Positions 17,225 to 26,769 of a DNA stretch of 64,000 nucleotides are shown here, one piece after another (the first letter of the stretch is position 1; every line of letters starts with the position of its first letter). Under the pieces are notes generated by a model. It worked only from the letters and a program-made list of their open reading frames with translations. It had not been told where the DNA came from and searched no databases. Source of the DNA: Planctomycetaceae bacterium (lineage in GTDB: Bacteria > Planctomycetota > Phycisphaerae > UBA1845 > UTPLA1); contig CP030884.1 in assembly GCA_006969385.1 (NCBI GenBank), positions 62,001-126,000 on the forward strand. Direction: 5' to 3'. A program made the translations under genes and the position numbers.

Positions 17225-17668
17225 ATGGTCAGCATCGACAAACATAGCAAACGCCGCCGCCACACGCTGCGTATCGCCGCCGCCGTGACAGTCGCGTTTG
17301 CGTTGATTTCGTCCGCCCGTGCTTTGTATCGTGCGCTCAACCCGCGCGACGCGACGGATATCCACTTCATCGTCGACGCTAAACTGAAAGACTTGCAGCC
17401 GCTGTGCGATCGCATCCCGCTCGATGCCTGCGTGCATTACGATCCACCGCCCGCCGACGCGGATGTGCCCTTCCCCCACCCGTATATCGCGCAACACGCC
17501 CTCGCGCCGCGGTTGTTATCGCGCGATAACGACTGCGCTTGGCGCCTTTCGTATCGCGCGCTCGAAGCAACTGACGGTAGCGCCGATCCGTTCGTAACCA
17601 TCGCGCGCAGTGAGCGCGGCATCTTGCTGCAACGACGCGCCGCTACCGCCGAGGCGCCACATGATTGA
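17225..17668 (+). CDS. Conserved-looking single-pass membrane protein, unknown function
   Basis: A 147-residue protein with a basic N-terminus, one membrane segment (about 15-35) and an extracytoplasmic domain of about 110 residues with no motif I recognise. Its stop overlaps the ATG of the next gene within an 8-base stretch (ATGATTGA), so it is translationally coupled to the membrane glycosyltransferase and probably belongs to the same pathway. Confidence 0.65.
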   Translation: MVSIDKHSKRRRHTLRIAAAVTVAFALISSARALYRALNPRDATDIHFIVDAKLKDLQPLCDRIPLDACVHYDPPPADADVPFPHPYIAQHALAPRLLSRDNDCAWRLSYRALEATDGSADPFVTIARSERGILLQRRAATAEAPHD

Positions 17669-19100
17669 GCTATTCGGTGTTATGTTGGCGATCGGCCTAC
17701 CGACGGTCGCCGCTCTGCCATTTGCTAGCCGCGCTCTCGCCTCTTACAAGCGCTCACTCTGCAAATCGCTACTCATTATTGCCATCGCGTTCGGCACCGG
17801 CATCGGCCTAACGTCGATCGCCGCCTTCGTCACCCTCTGGATCAATAATGGTCTGCCGCAACACCTTGCAATGGTTGAAAGCGTTGCGTTATGCCTCATT
17901 TTCGCACTTGGTATACTTTGGAGCAGACGCCGAAAAGATTCGATAGGTCATCACGCAACCGAATTGTTTTGCGATATCGACGAGCGCGACCTCCATTCAT
18001 TTCGGCCTTACCTGATCGGCGCATTCTTTGTCACCGTCGCGCTAGCACTCGCAACCATGATCGTCATGTCCGACGCCGCACCACACGGACGTTGGGATGC
18101 GTTCTGCATCTGGAATCTGCGGGCGCGCTGTCTCTACCTCGGCGGCGATGGTTGGCAACGCATGTTTGACCCGGCCATAAACTGGTCGCATCCGGATTAT
18201 CCGTTGCTCTTGCCTATGACGATCGCGCGCGGTTGGCAGTACGCCGGTACTACAAGCACGACGATCGCTTCCGGTGTGTCGGTCGCGTTCGCGCTCGCCG
18301 GTACATTTGCCGTCGTCGGAATAGTCGGCATCTTGCGCGGTCAAACCATCGGCATGCTGGCGGGCATGCTCGTCATCGGCTCAAAATATTTCATCCGCCA
18401 CGGCGCCTATCAATATGCCGACACGCCGCTCGCGTTTTATTTCGTGTTGGCGTTGGGTTTGACGCTGCTGGTCGTCGAGTCGCAACAAGCGCCTATCGGT
18501 GTGTTTATGCTAATCGGCATAGCGTGCGGTCACGCGGCGTGGACGAAGAACGAGGGGTTGCCATTCGCCATTTTTTGTAGCGTGCTGGCCGGCGTTGTTG
18601 CTTTACGACGTATCGACGCTGCCCACCGGCTGCGATCCTGCGGTGCGTTCGCGCTCGGCTTACTACCGGGCATCATCATCACACTGTTGATGAAAACGAT
18701 GCTCGCACCGCGCAACGATTTGATGTCGAGCCAAGATCAATTCGCGCAGCTCACGGACATTGGCCGTTACGCGAAGATAGCCGCCTATCTATCGCGCTCG
18801 ACGCTAAGCTTCGGTGAAGGCGTCATCGTTTTATCCATCACGCTCGCGGGATTGCTATGTTTCGGTCGCCGTCGCGCTTGGCGGACTTTTCTTTACGGCA
18901 TCACGCTGATCGGTGCGATGGCCGTGACGTATTTTTTGGTATTCCTATTAACGCCGCACGATCTCGATTGGCATCTGACGACGGCGGCCACGCGTTTGAT
19001 ATTGCAGTTGTTTCCGTGCGTGGTGCTGGTCGCAATGTTGTTACCGCAGGGGACGCAAGCGGCGCATGTCAATGCTGGCGAATCATCGGACCGTGGGTGA
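17661..19100 (+). CDS. Polytopic GT39-like (PMT/ArnT-type) glycosyltransferase
   Basis: A 479-residue protein with about 10-12 predicted membrane helices. The first large outside loop reads GRWDAFCIWNLRARCLYLGGDGW followed by WSHPDYPLLLP, the region where PMT/ArnT-type transferases of the GT-C fold carry their catalytic aspartate. Such enzymes move a sugar from a polyprenyl-phosphate carrier to a lipid or protein outside the membrane. I use ATG 17661, overlapping the preceding stop; an in-frame start at 17610 would overlap the preceding gene by 59 bases. Donor and acceptor cannot be inferred. Confidence 0.7.
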   Translation: MIELFGVMLAIGLPTVAALPFASRALASYKRSLCKSLLIIAIAFGTGIGLTSIAAFVTLWINNGLPQHLAMVESVALCLIFALGILWSRRRKDSIGHHATELFCDIDERDLHSFRPYLIGAFFVTVALALATMIVMSDAAPHGRWDAFCIWNLRARCLYLGGDGWQRMFDPAINWSHPDYPLLLPMTIARGWQYAGTTSTTIASGVSVAFALAGTFAVVGIVGILRGQTIGMLAGMLVIGSKYFIRHGAYQYADTPLAFYFVLALGLTLLVVESQQAPIGVFMLIGIACGHAAWTKNEGLPFAIFCSVLAGVVALRRIDAAHRLRSCGAFALGLLPGIIITLLMKTMLAPRNDLMSSQDQFAQLTDIGRYAKIAAYLSRSTLSFGEGVIVLSITLAGLLCFGRRRAWRTFLYGITLIGAMAVTYFLVFLLTPHDLDWHLTTAATRLILQLFPCVVLVAMLLPQGTQAAHVNAGESSDRG

Positions 19101-19250
19101 TAGGCAGGTCGCCCGCGCGAGTATTCGTGCGGGTACAGCCCGCAGCTCAGACGTTGGCATGCCTGTAATCTCGAGCAACCATCTTTACACGGCCAATCGT
19201 CCCAATATCGATCAATCACGATGCATAATCGTTCAATATGCAACCTATGC

Positions 19251-20876
19251 CTATGCGATCAACGACGCCCCCGTCATCTCCGCCGGCTTATCGATCCCGC
19301 CCAATGCCAACAACGTCGGCGCGATATCCGCTAACCGTCCGCCTTCGCGCAGCTTTGCCCCTTGCAGATCGTCGCTCACGACGATCAGATCGACATCGTA
19401 CGTCGTGTGCGCCGTGTGCGGTCCGCCCGTGGCCGGGTCGATCATCTGTTCGCAATTTCCATGGTCCGCCGTCACCACGGCCGCGCCGCCCTTGGCCAGC
19501 ACCGCGTCGATGACCTTGCCGACGCATTCGTCGACCACTTCCACGGCCTTGATCGCGGCATCGAGCTTGCCCGTGTGGCCGACCATATCGCCGTTGGCGT
19601 AATTTAAAATGAACAGGTCGTACTGGTCCGATTCGATCCGCCGCAGCATCTCTTCCGTCACGCCGTGGGCCGACATCTCCGGCTTCTGGTCGTACGTGCT
19701 CACATCGCGCGGCGAGGCCACGATCTGCCGATCCTCACCATCGAACGGCTCCTCGCGATAGTCGTTAAAGAAGAATGTGACGTGCGGAAACTTTTCGGTT
19801 TCGGCGCAGCGAAACTGCTTCAGCCCCAGCGATGCAACATAGCCGCCCAAGATGTTTTTCATCTTCTCGGGCCGCGGGAAAGCCACTTCCACGGGCAAGC
19901 CGGATTCGTACTCGGCCATCGTGCAGAAGTAGAGGTTTTTAATCTTCGCGCCGCGGTCGAAGCCTTGCATCTTGTCGCCATCTTTAAATGGAAACTCGTC
20001 GTAAACGAAAGCCTTCGTCAACTCGCGCGGTCGGTCGCCACGGAAGTTGAAGAAAATAACGGCGTCGCCTTCCTTAATACGCGAATTGTGTTCCTGATCC
20101 TGAGCTCCATCAGCAATCGATGGATACACGAACTCATCGCCATCCATCTCGAGCGTCGTAGGATTGGCGTAATAATTGTCGATTGCACCTGCATCTGAAC
20201 TAAATGTCGGATATTCGTTGCACATGCTCCGGCCATCAACGAGCATGTCATACGCCTTCTGCACGCGATCCCATCGGTTGTCGCGATCCATGGCATAAAA
20301 ACGACCGACCACGCTCGCGATCTCGCCGACGCCCTCGCGCCGACAGTAGTCATAGATTTGCTCCAAGAAGTCTTTCCCCTTCTTGGGCGGTGTATCGCGA
20401 CCATCCATAATGGCATGGATGTAAATGGGAACGCCCGCTGGGTCTTTCTTCTTGCCCATTTCGAGCAGCGCGAACAAATGTTCCATATCGCTATGCACGC
20501 GGCCATCGCTACACAAGCCCAGCATGTGCACTGCCCCACCGTTCTTGCGCGCGTGAGCAAACGCCCCGAGCAAGCGTGGATTCTCGAAGAAGGACTTGTC
20601 GCGAATGCGATTGCTGATGCGCATCAACTCCTGATCCACAATCCGCCCCGCACCGATGTTCTGATGCCCAACTTCGCTGTTGCCCATCACGCCATCGGGC
20701 AGGCCCACATCTTCGCCACTGGTTTTGATCTGCACCCACGGATACGTCGCGCGCAGGCGCTCATCGACAGGCGTCTTCGCCAAGCGCACGGCGTTGGCGT
20801 GGTTCCATTTTTCGTACGGGTTGTGTCCCCAGCCGTCGCGCACGATCAGCAGGAGCGGTCGTTTCTTGAGTTTCAT
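19251..20876 (-). CDS. gpmI: 2,3-bisphosphoglycerate-independent phosphoglycerate mutase
   Basis: A 541-residue glycolytic enzyme that interconverts 3- and 2-phosphoglycerate using two manganese ions and a phosphoserine intermediate. It has the metal-binding VRDGWG at the start (D14), the nucleophile in GNSEVGH (S67), the GLCSDGRVHSDMEH segment, and the closing TADHGNCEQM and HTAHTTYDVDLI metal motifs. Length and domain order match bacterial GpmI, with an alkaline-phosphatase core split by the phosphotransferase domain. It is preceded by the secreted thioredoxin-fold gene 138 bases upstream on the same strand. Confidence 0.96.
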   Translation of the reverse strand: MKLKKRPLLLIVRDGWGHNPYEKWNHANAVRLAKTPVDERLRATYPWVQIKTSGEDVGLPDGVMGNSEVGHQNIGAGRIVDQELMRISNRIRDKSFFENPRLLGAFAHARKNGGAVHMLGLCSDGRVHSDMEHLFALLEMGKKKDPAGVPIYIHAIMDGRDTPPKKGKDFLEQIYDYCRREGVGEIASVVGRFYAMDRDNRWDRVQKAYDMLVDGRSMCNEYPTFSSDAGAIDNYYANPTTLEMDGDEFVYPSIADGAQDQEHNSRIKEGDAVIFFNFRGDRPRELTKAFVYDEFPFKDGDKMQGFDRGAKIKNLYFCTMAEYESGLPVEVAFPRPEKMKNILGGYVASLGLKQFRCAETEKFPHVTFFFNDYREEPFDGEDRQIVASPRDVSTYDQKPEMSAHGVTEEMLRRIESDQYDLFILNYANGDMVGHTGKLDAAIKAVEVVDECVGKVIDAVLAKGGAAVVTADHGNCEQMIDPATGGPHTAHTTYDVDLIVVSDDLQGAKLREGGRLADIAPTLLALGGIDKPAEMTGASLIA

Positions 20877-21014
20877 GCTGTATGATTTCCCGGGAGAAAG
20901 ATACGAACGGTCGGCAATACTACGCGGATGCGATCAACCTTGACCGAATTCCGTTTTTGATCAAGACGGCAAGATCAACTCGTCGAGGGGAATCGCAGTT
21001 TTGGCGATTGAGCG

Positions 21015-22337
21015 CTATCCGTTGTCTTTCTTTTTGTCCTTCATGGCTTCCTTAGCCTCTGGTGATGCCAGCGCTTTCTCGATGCGCTTGGCAATGCGGT
21101 TCTTTTCTTCGTCATCCAAGTCGTACTTCGCGTCTTCGCGCAGGCCTTCGAGAACTTCGTAGCGCCCGGCCCGCACGGCACCGTCGATCAGCGCGTCAAA
21201 CACCGCCTCGGTCGTTAGCACATCGAGCACTTCCTGCTGAACCGTTTTTGCCTGCTTGATGCGACCGGTACCCAAATACACCTCGTAATAGCGGCCCGCC
21301 GATTTGGCAAGATTGTCGCGGACGTATGCGGCGAGCGTCTCCTGCGCGTCCTTAGGAATTCGTTCATTGCGATGCGCTTGTTCTCGATACATGCGAATAT
21401 CGAACCGCAGATCCCGTAGCGGATCGCCGTCGCGCAAATAGTCGTCGTAGCGTTTGGCCGCAATAATTTCGTCTTTGATGCGATGGAACAGGTTGCGGCG
21501 AATCCCCTCCACACCGGCTCGTTCGCATTCGATCAGACGGTCGTAAAGCTTAATCGTTCGCGCGTTTTCTTCTAACTCGTCATTGATAATCGTCAGATCG
21601 TCGGAAGCCTCGCGCACCAACCGCAGCGAGCCTGTGTGCTTTCCATCGACGTAGTCGCTTACGGTTTTCTCCGCGCGATTGCGGCGTTCTTCCAACGCTT
21701 TGATTGCCGGTGGATACGCTTGACCTAGCCTCGAAATCTTTCCAAGCAAGAATGAACCACGGACACCGACAAACGCCGGGTTGGACTTGTGCCCCTCATC
21801 AAAACACCAAAGGTAGTGTTCCAACGCTTCCTTATGTTTGCCAAGTTGCGCCAATCGATCGGCGTGGCGACTGCGTTCCATCGGGTCGTTCGGGTCGCCT
21901 TTTTCAAACTTCTCTTTCGCGCGCACGTCGGCTGGCTTGCCCGAAAGTGCACCTTTGGCTGCCGCTATAAAATCCTTGGGTCCACGAAAGCCGACGATGC
22001 TATCGAGCGTGGTTCCATCGCTCTTCACGAACACAATCGTCGGATAGGCACGCACCTTGAAACGCTTGGCCAAATCCCGCTTCTTTTCGGCATCGACTTT
22101 CAGCGCGATGGCGTGCTCGTTGACCCACGTGCGCACGTCCTCGTCAGGCCAGGTTTGCTTATCGAGCATCTTGCACGGCCCGCACCAGGTGGTGTAGAAG
22201 TCGATCATCACCACCTTCTTCTCCGCCGTCGCTTTCTCCAACGCCGCGTCGAACGAGATATCCTGAAAAGGCGCTTCGGCGTACGTCGCCGAGATGAAAC
22301 ACATAACGAGCGCGAACGAAAAACATCGATACAACAT
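21015..22337 (-). CDS. Exported thioredoxin-fold protein with a long helical C-terminal region
   Basis: A 440-residue protein. Signal peptide (about 1-20, ending in ATYA), a thioredoxin domain (about 21-130) with TTWCGPCKMLDK and the cis-proline region RAYPTIVFV, then about 300 residues of mostly helical sequence that may be TPR-like. WCGPC is the reducing-type active site of thioredoxins rather than of DsbA. The start ATG 22337 has a textbook AGGAGG Shine-Dalgarno; the frame extends to 22439 but without support. Probable role: periplasmic thiol exchange on a client recognised by the C-terminal region (inference). Confidence 0.85.
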   Translation of the reverse strand: MLYRCFSFALVMCFISATYAEAPFQDISFDAALEKATAEKKVVMIDFYTTWCGPCKMLDKQTWPDEDVRTWVNEHAIALKVDAEKKRDLAKRFKVRAYPTIVFVKSDGTTLDSIVGFRGPKDFIAAAKGALSGKPADVRAKEKFEKGDPNDPMERSRHADRLAQLGKHKEALEHYLWCFDEGHKSNPAFVGVRGSFLLGKISRLGQAYPPAIKALEERRNRAEKTVSDYVDGKHTGSLRLVREASDDLTIINDELEENARTIKLYDRLIECERAGVEGIRRNLFHRIKDEIIAAKRYDDYLRDGDPLRDLRFDIRMYREQAHRNERIPKDAQETLAAYVRDNLAKSAGRYYEVYLGTGRIKQAKTVQQEVLDVLTTEAVFDALIDGAVRAGRYEVLEGLREDAKYDLDDEEKNRIAKRIEKALASPEAKEAMKDKKKDNG

Positions 22338-22514
22338 AGCCGACCTCCTAAGAAACGACTTCACATTAACCAACATCCGAAAGGATCGATGTATGGCCCC
22401 ATTCCGCAATATTAGAACCGCGAATCGAATGTAATGCATTCAAAATCCGGTTTAATCGATATGAATCTGCGTTTATGCGCGCGAAATCAACGAATACCTG
22501 ACTGTCGAACCACC

Positions 22515-23891
22515 CTACTCCGCACACACCGGCGGCTTCTGCTCGTGATAGTTCGTCACTTGCTGATAATGATGCGCCGCATTCAGCAAGCGCCCCTCGC
22601 TAAATAGCGGTCCCATCATTTGTAAACCGATCGGCAGCTTCGCTTGCGTAAACCCACACGGAATACTCAACGCCGGTATCCCCGCGAGATTCGCCGCCGT
22701 GGTATAGATATCGCCGAGGTACATCTCCAACGGGCTCGCCGACTTATCGCCACGCTTAAACGCCGGCGACGGTGTGGTGGGCGACAAGATCAGGTCGCAA
22801 TCGTTAAATGCGTTCTCAAAATCGCGTCGAATCAGCGTGCGCACCTTCAATGCCTTGGCGTAATACTGATCGTAATACCCGCTCGACAGCGCGTACGTCC
22901 CCAGCATGATGCGCCGCTTCACCTCCGCACCGAAGCCTTCGGCGCGACTCTTAAAATAGACATCCATATAATTTTCCGGCTGCGACGTGCGATGTCCGTA
23001 GCGCACGCCGTCGAACCGCGCCAAGTTGCTCGACGCCTCGGCGGTGCATATCAGGTAATAACACGCGATCACATATTGCGTGTGCGGCAGGTCGATCTCA
23101 CGAACCTCGGCCCCCAACTTCTTAAACTGCTCGACGGCCGCTTCAACGGATGCCCGCACCTCGTCATTCAACCCCTCGCCAAAATACTCGCGCGGCAAAC
23201 CGACGCGCAGTGGCGTCAACGACCGTTCCATCTCCGCTACATAATCCGGCACCGGTTCATCCACGCTGGTCGAATCGCGCTCGTCCTTACCCGCAATAAC
23301 CGACAACAACTCGGCCAAGCCGCGTGCATCGCGTGCCAAGGGGCCGATTTGGTCGAGGCTGCTCGCAAACGCCACCAATCCGTAGCGCGAGACGCGCCCA
23401 TACGTCGGCTTTAAGCCGCACACACCGCAAAACGCTGCCGGTTGCCGAATCGACCCGCCCGTATCACTGCCCAACGCATAGTCGGCCAGCCGCGCGGCAA
23501 TCGCCGCCGCCGCCCCGCCCGACGAACCTCCGGGCACGCAGTCCAAATCCCACGGGTTGCGCGTTTCCTGCAACGCCGAATGCTCCGTCGAGCTGCCCAT
23601 GGCGAACTCGTCCATATTCGTCTTACCGACGATGACGGCACCAGCGCTTTCCAGCTTTTCGATCACCGTCGCCGCATAAGGCGATGTGAATTTCTCCAGC
23701 ATGCGCGAGCCGCAGGTCGTCGCCCCGGCCCGCGTGCAGATGTTGTCTTTCACCAACACCGGTCGCCCCGCCAACGGACCGGTCTGTGGATTGCCGTCAC
23801 GCTCCGGCAATACCTGCAAGACGGCACCGACCTGCGGGTCACAGGCGGCGATTCGTTGACGCACATTTTCAATGGTTAGGTGTTCGGACAT
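22515..23891 (-). CDS. gatA: Asp/Glu-tRNA amidotransferase subunit A
   Basis: The amidase subunit of GatCAB, which releases ammonia from glutamine to convert Glu-tRNA(Gln) or Asp-tRNA(Asn) to the correct amide. The Ser-cisSer-Lys triad is visible: K48 in VLVKDNI, S123 in PGGSSGG and S147 in DTGGSIRQ, at the spacing seen in other GatA proteins (75 and 24). Length 458 residues, slightly short but complete. gatB and gatC are not in the window, so the subunits are scattered. It diverges from the acyltransferase gene at 24210. Confidence 0.95.
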   Translation of the reverse strand: MSEHLTIENVRQRIAACDPQVGAVLQVLPERDGNPQTGPLAGRPVLVKDNICTRAGATTCGSRMLEKFTSPYAATVIEKLESAGAVIVGKTNMDEFAMGSSTEHSALQETRNPWDLDCVPGGSSGGAAAAIAARLADYALGSDTGGSIRQPAAFCGVCGLKPTYGRVSRYGLVAFASSLDQIGPLARDARGLAELLSVIAGKDERDSTSVDEPVPDYVAEMERSLTPLRVGLPREYFGEGLNDEVRASVEAAVEQFKKLGAEVREIDLPHTQYVIACYYLICTAEASSNLARFDGVRYGHRTSQPENYMDVYFKSRAEGFGAEVKRRIMLGTYALSSGYYDQYYAKALKVRTLIRRDFENAFNDCDLILSPTTPSPAFKRGDKSASPLEMYLGDIYTTAANLAGIPALSIPCGFTQAKLPIGLQMMGPLFSEGRLLNAAHHYQQVTNYHEQKPPVCAE

Positions 23892-24209
23892 GGGACGGAT
23901 AGGTCAATAAGTGTAATCTGATTTCGGGTGTTGTGGGCTGTTTCGCAGGCAGTATGGGCCGCAAGCCAAATTCGCGAAAGCCCTTAGGAATCGTCTGCAT
24001 CTCGGGAAAACCGCCCCCGCCCGATTCGTTTTAAATGAATGAAGGGTGATAGCCTTAACCGAGCGCCCGCCGAGTTTTAGCGAGATTCTAACAATTTCGC
24101 GCAAGACGCGGCTGCGGCCTTAGTTAAGATGGTATCGAAACGACCGAAATCGCCTTCGGGCGGCGGCAACCTGCCCAACAGGCGTCGCGCCCCACGATCG
24201 GAAACTGAC

Positions 24210-26021
24210 ATGTCGTCCACCTACAAACGACCGTTTCGGATTCCCTCCCCCGCGCAATCATCCATCAAGGGCAGCGCCGTGCGTTGGTCGCTGCCGTTGG
24301 TCGAAAACGTATTGGCCTTTCCGCGCATGAACCTGATCTATGCGCGCTTGCGCCGCGCCCGTTCGGAAAAACACTTCGCCGAAGCCGTTATTGACGAATT
24401 GGGCATTGATTGGGAACCGGACGCCGCCGCTTGGGAACGCATCCCGAAAACCGGCCCGCTGGTCGTGGTTGCCAACCATCCGTTCGGCGGTATCGAAGGC
24501 ATGATCCTCATGGCCCTGTTGCATCGCGTGCGGCCCGACGCGCGCGTGATGGCTAACTACCTGCTCGGCCTGCTGCCCGAGCTGCGCGACTCGCTCATCC
24601 AGGTCGATCCGTTCGGCGGTGGCGATGCCGGTCGCCGCAATCTCGCACCGATGCGTGAGGCGATCTCGTGGGTCAAAGCCGGGGGCGTGCTCGGTGTCTT
24701 TCCCGCCGGCGAAGTCTCCCACCTGTCGCTCAAACGCCGAGAAGTAACCGACCCCGCCTGGAGTTCGACAGTCGCGCGCATCGTGAAGCGCTCGGGCGCG
24801 GCCGTGTTGCCCATCTTCTTCGACGGTCGGAACAGCAAACTGTTTCAGAGCCTCGGCCTCGTGCACCCGCGCCTGCGTACGATCATGCTGCCGCGCGAAA
24901 TGCTGAAGCGACAAGATACCCGCATCGACATGGAGATCGGTCGCGCCATTCCCCATAAGCAACTCGCCCGTTACGAAGATGCCGACGAAATGACGGCCTA
25001 TTTGCGGCTGCGTACGTACTTGCTAAAGAGCCAAGCCCCCAGTGGTCGTCGCCCCGCGTTGCCGACCGGCAATGAAATCGACCCGCGCGATGGCGTGTAC
25101 GAAAAGATCATCGACGCCGAGCCGATCGAACGATTGGAAGCCGAGATCAACGCGCTGCCCAAGTCGCACCTGCTCGCCAAGAGCAGCGACCTGAAGGTCT
25201 ATTACGCCGCCACCGATCAAATCCCCGCCTGCATGCGGGAGATCGGTCGCCTGCGCGAAGTCACCTTCCGCAAAGTCGGCGAAGGCACCGGCAAAGCGGC
25301 GGATATCGACACGTTCGACGCCCATTACACGCACCTGTTCATCTGGAACACAGCGCAGCGCCATATCGTCGGTGCCTATCGTTTCGCCCGCGCCGATCAG
25401 GTGCTAAACGAGCACGGCATTGACGGTCTTTACACCAGTACGCTCTTCAAAATTAAGCCCGGGCTGTTGAATCAAATCGATCGCGCGCTCGAACTCGGCC
25501 GTTCGTTTGTTCGTCTCGAATATCAAAAATCCTACGCACCCTTGATGCTGCTTTGGAAAGGCATCGGCCAATATCTGGTGCGCCATCCGCAGTACCGTGC
25601 GCTCTTTGGTGCCGTCAGCATCAGCAACGACTATCACGATATGACCAAACAGTTGCTCGTGAACTTTCTGCGCAACAACGGTTATGCCGGCGATTTGGCC
25701 AAGCTAGTGAAGGCGAAGAACCCGCTGCGTCGTCGCCGTCGTCTCGATCTCGACCGTGGATTGTTGGCCGCCGTCGTACGCGATGTGCGCGATGTTGATG
25801 AACTCGTCGCGGAGATCGAAATCGATCACAAGTATATGCCCGTCTTACTGCGGCAATACCTGAAGCTCAACGGTAAGCTCCTCGGATTCAACGTCGATCC
25901 CGACTTCGGAAACGTCCTCGACGGCCTGATGTTGATCGAATTGGAAAACGTCGAGCGGCAAACGCTTAAGAAATATCTCGGTAGCAAAGAAGCGGAAGCG
26001 TATCTGGCGTATCGCGGTTAA
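24210..26021 (+). CDS. Bifunctional acyltransferase, OlsF-like (PlsC domain plus GNAT-type N-acyltransferase)
   Basis: Two acyltransferase domains in one chain of about 603 residues. The N-terminal PlsC-like domain (about 55-280) has VVANHPFGGIEG, an NHPxxG variant of the NHX4D motif, and VFPAGEVSH. The C-terminal domain (about 300-590) is a GNAT-fold N-acyltransferase of the OlsB/hemolysin type (DLKVYYAA...REVTFRKVGEG). In OlsF the C-terminal part N-acylates ornithine and the N-terminal part adds the second fatty acid, giving an ornithine lipid; that is the likely product here, though another amino acid head group is possible. Start chosen at ATG 24210; the frame is open from 24129, adding 27 low-complexity residues. 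Confidence 0.8.
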   Translation: MSSTYKRPFRIPSPAQSSIKGSAVRWSLPLVENVLAFPRMNLIYARLRRARSEKHFAEAVIDELGIDWEPDAAAWERIPKTGPLVVVANHPFGGIEGMILMALLHRVRPDARVMANYLLGLLPELRDSLIQVDPFGGGDAGRRNLAPMREAISWVKAGGVLGVFPAGEVSHLSLKRREVTDPAWSSTVARIVKRSGAAVLPIFFDGRNSKLFQSLGLVHPRLRTIMLPREMLKRQDTRIDMEIGRAIPHKQLARYEDADEMTAYLRLRTYLLKSQAPSGRRPALPTGNEIDPRDGVYEKIIDAEPIERLEAEINALPKSHLLAKSSDLKVYYAATDQIPACMREIGRLREVTFRKVGEGTGKAADIDTFDAHYTHLFIWNTAQRHIVGAYRFARADQVLNEHGIDGLYTSTLFKIKPGLLNQIDRALELGRSFVRLEYQKSYAPLMLLWKGIGQYLVRHPQYRALFGAVSISNDYHDMTKQLLVNFLRNNGYAGDLAKLVKAKNPLRRRRRLDLDRGLLAAVVRDVRDVDELVAEIEIDHKYMPVLLRQYLKLNGKLLGFNVDPDFGNVLDGLMLIELENVERQTLKKYLGSKEAEAYLAYRG

Positions 26022-26268
26022 CAACACTTTGATTTGAGAATACGCGTCGCGAGGTAACCGTCTTTAATTGCATAGCACCGATGATCACCCACCCTTGCAG
26101 TTGCGGATGGACAGTGGCCTACGTTTTCCCTCGGTACTTAGTACACCAGCAATCTCGAACACGCGATTGTGTGTTCGATTACTCCCTAACTATACATTCG
26201 TATTGGTTTTCCACGGTTTATAGCGTGGGTAACGCAGATGTGGCGTTGAGATGTGATGCGCGGAATCC

Positions 26269-26616
26269 AACGCCAAAGGCGTTGCGCCAGTAGCCCAGGG
26301 TTGATGCGCAGCAGCTACCCCGGGTTGCGATGTCAACTCAAGGCATTTAACGCTGACAGCGTTGCGGCATGCCGTTCGGAGACGGAACTCCTTCAGGATT
26401 CAATGATATTTTGCCAACGATTACCTGGGGTAGCCGATTCGCGTCTACCCCAGGTAAAGATCCTGACTGGCAATTCAACCCCAACGGGGTTGCGCCAATG
26501 ACCGTACGCGTGGCCCGACGCAACTCTTTCAGAGTTGAATCAATGAGATTTCAACGAACCCAGGGTAGCCGCATTCGCGGCAACCCTGGGCTAATTGAGG
26601 CAACGCCTTCGGCGTA
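26269..26616. repeat. Array of alternating small and large intergenic hairpins
   Basis: The 748-base gap 26022-26769 holds no credible gene. Five small triloop hairpins occur at 26269-26283, 26349-26363, 26477-26491, 26522-26536 and 26602-26616 (AACGCC-aaa-GGCGTT, AACGCT-gac-AGCGTT, AACCCC-aac-GGGGTT, AACTCT-ttc-AGAGTT, AACGCC-ttc-GGCGTA). They alternate with larger ones, the best being TACCTGGGGTAG/CTACCCCAGGTA at 26422-26456 and CCCAGGGTAGCC/GGCAACCCTGGG at 26559-26590. The arms differ between copies but pairing is kept. A degenerate large hairpin around 26292-26335 belongs to the same series. Confidence 0.8.
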
Positions 26617-26769
26617 AAGAGCATTCATGCATTCGTTACAGATAGGAAAGTCGTTGCCTTGATCCGGCTGGCGAGGATTCAACACTTTCGGACTGGAGCC
26701 TCGTAAATCGATTATCGCCGACGTGCAAGTCGACTTGCCGATTTCAATCCGACTTAAGGTCGCAGCCCA

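Noticed and set aside
26269..26616. CRISPR-like array
   Set aside because: Units are palindromes of differing sequence with no constant repeat and no regular spacer length; no cas gene is near.
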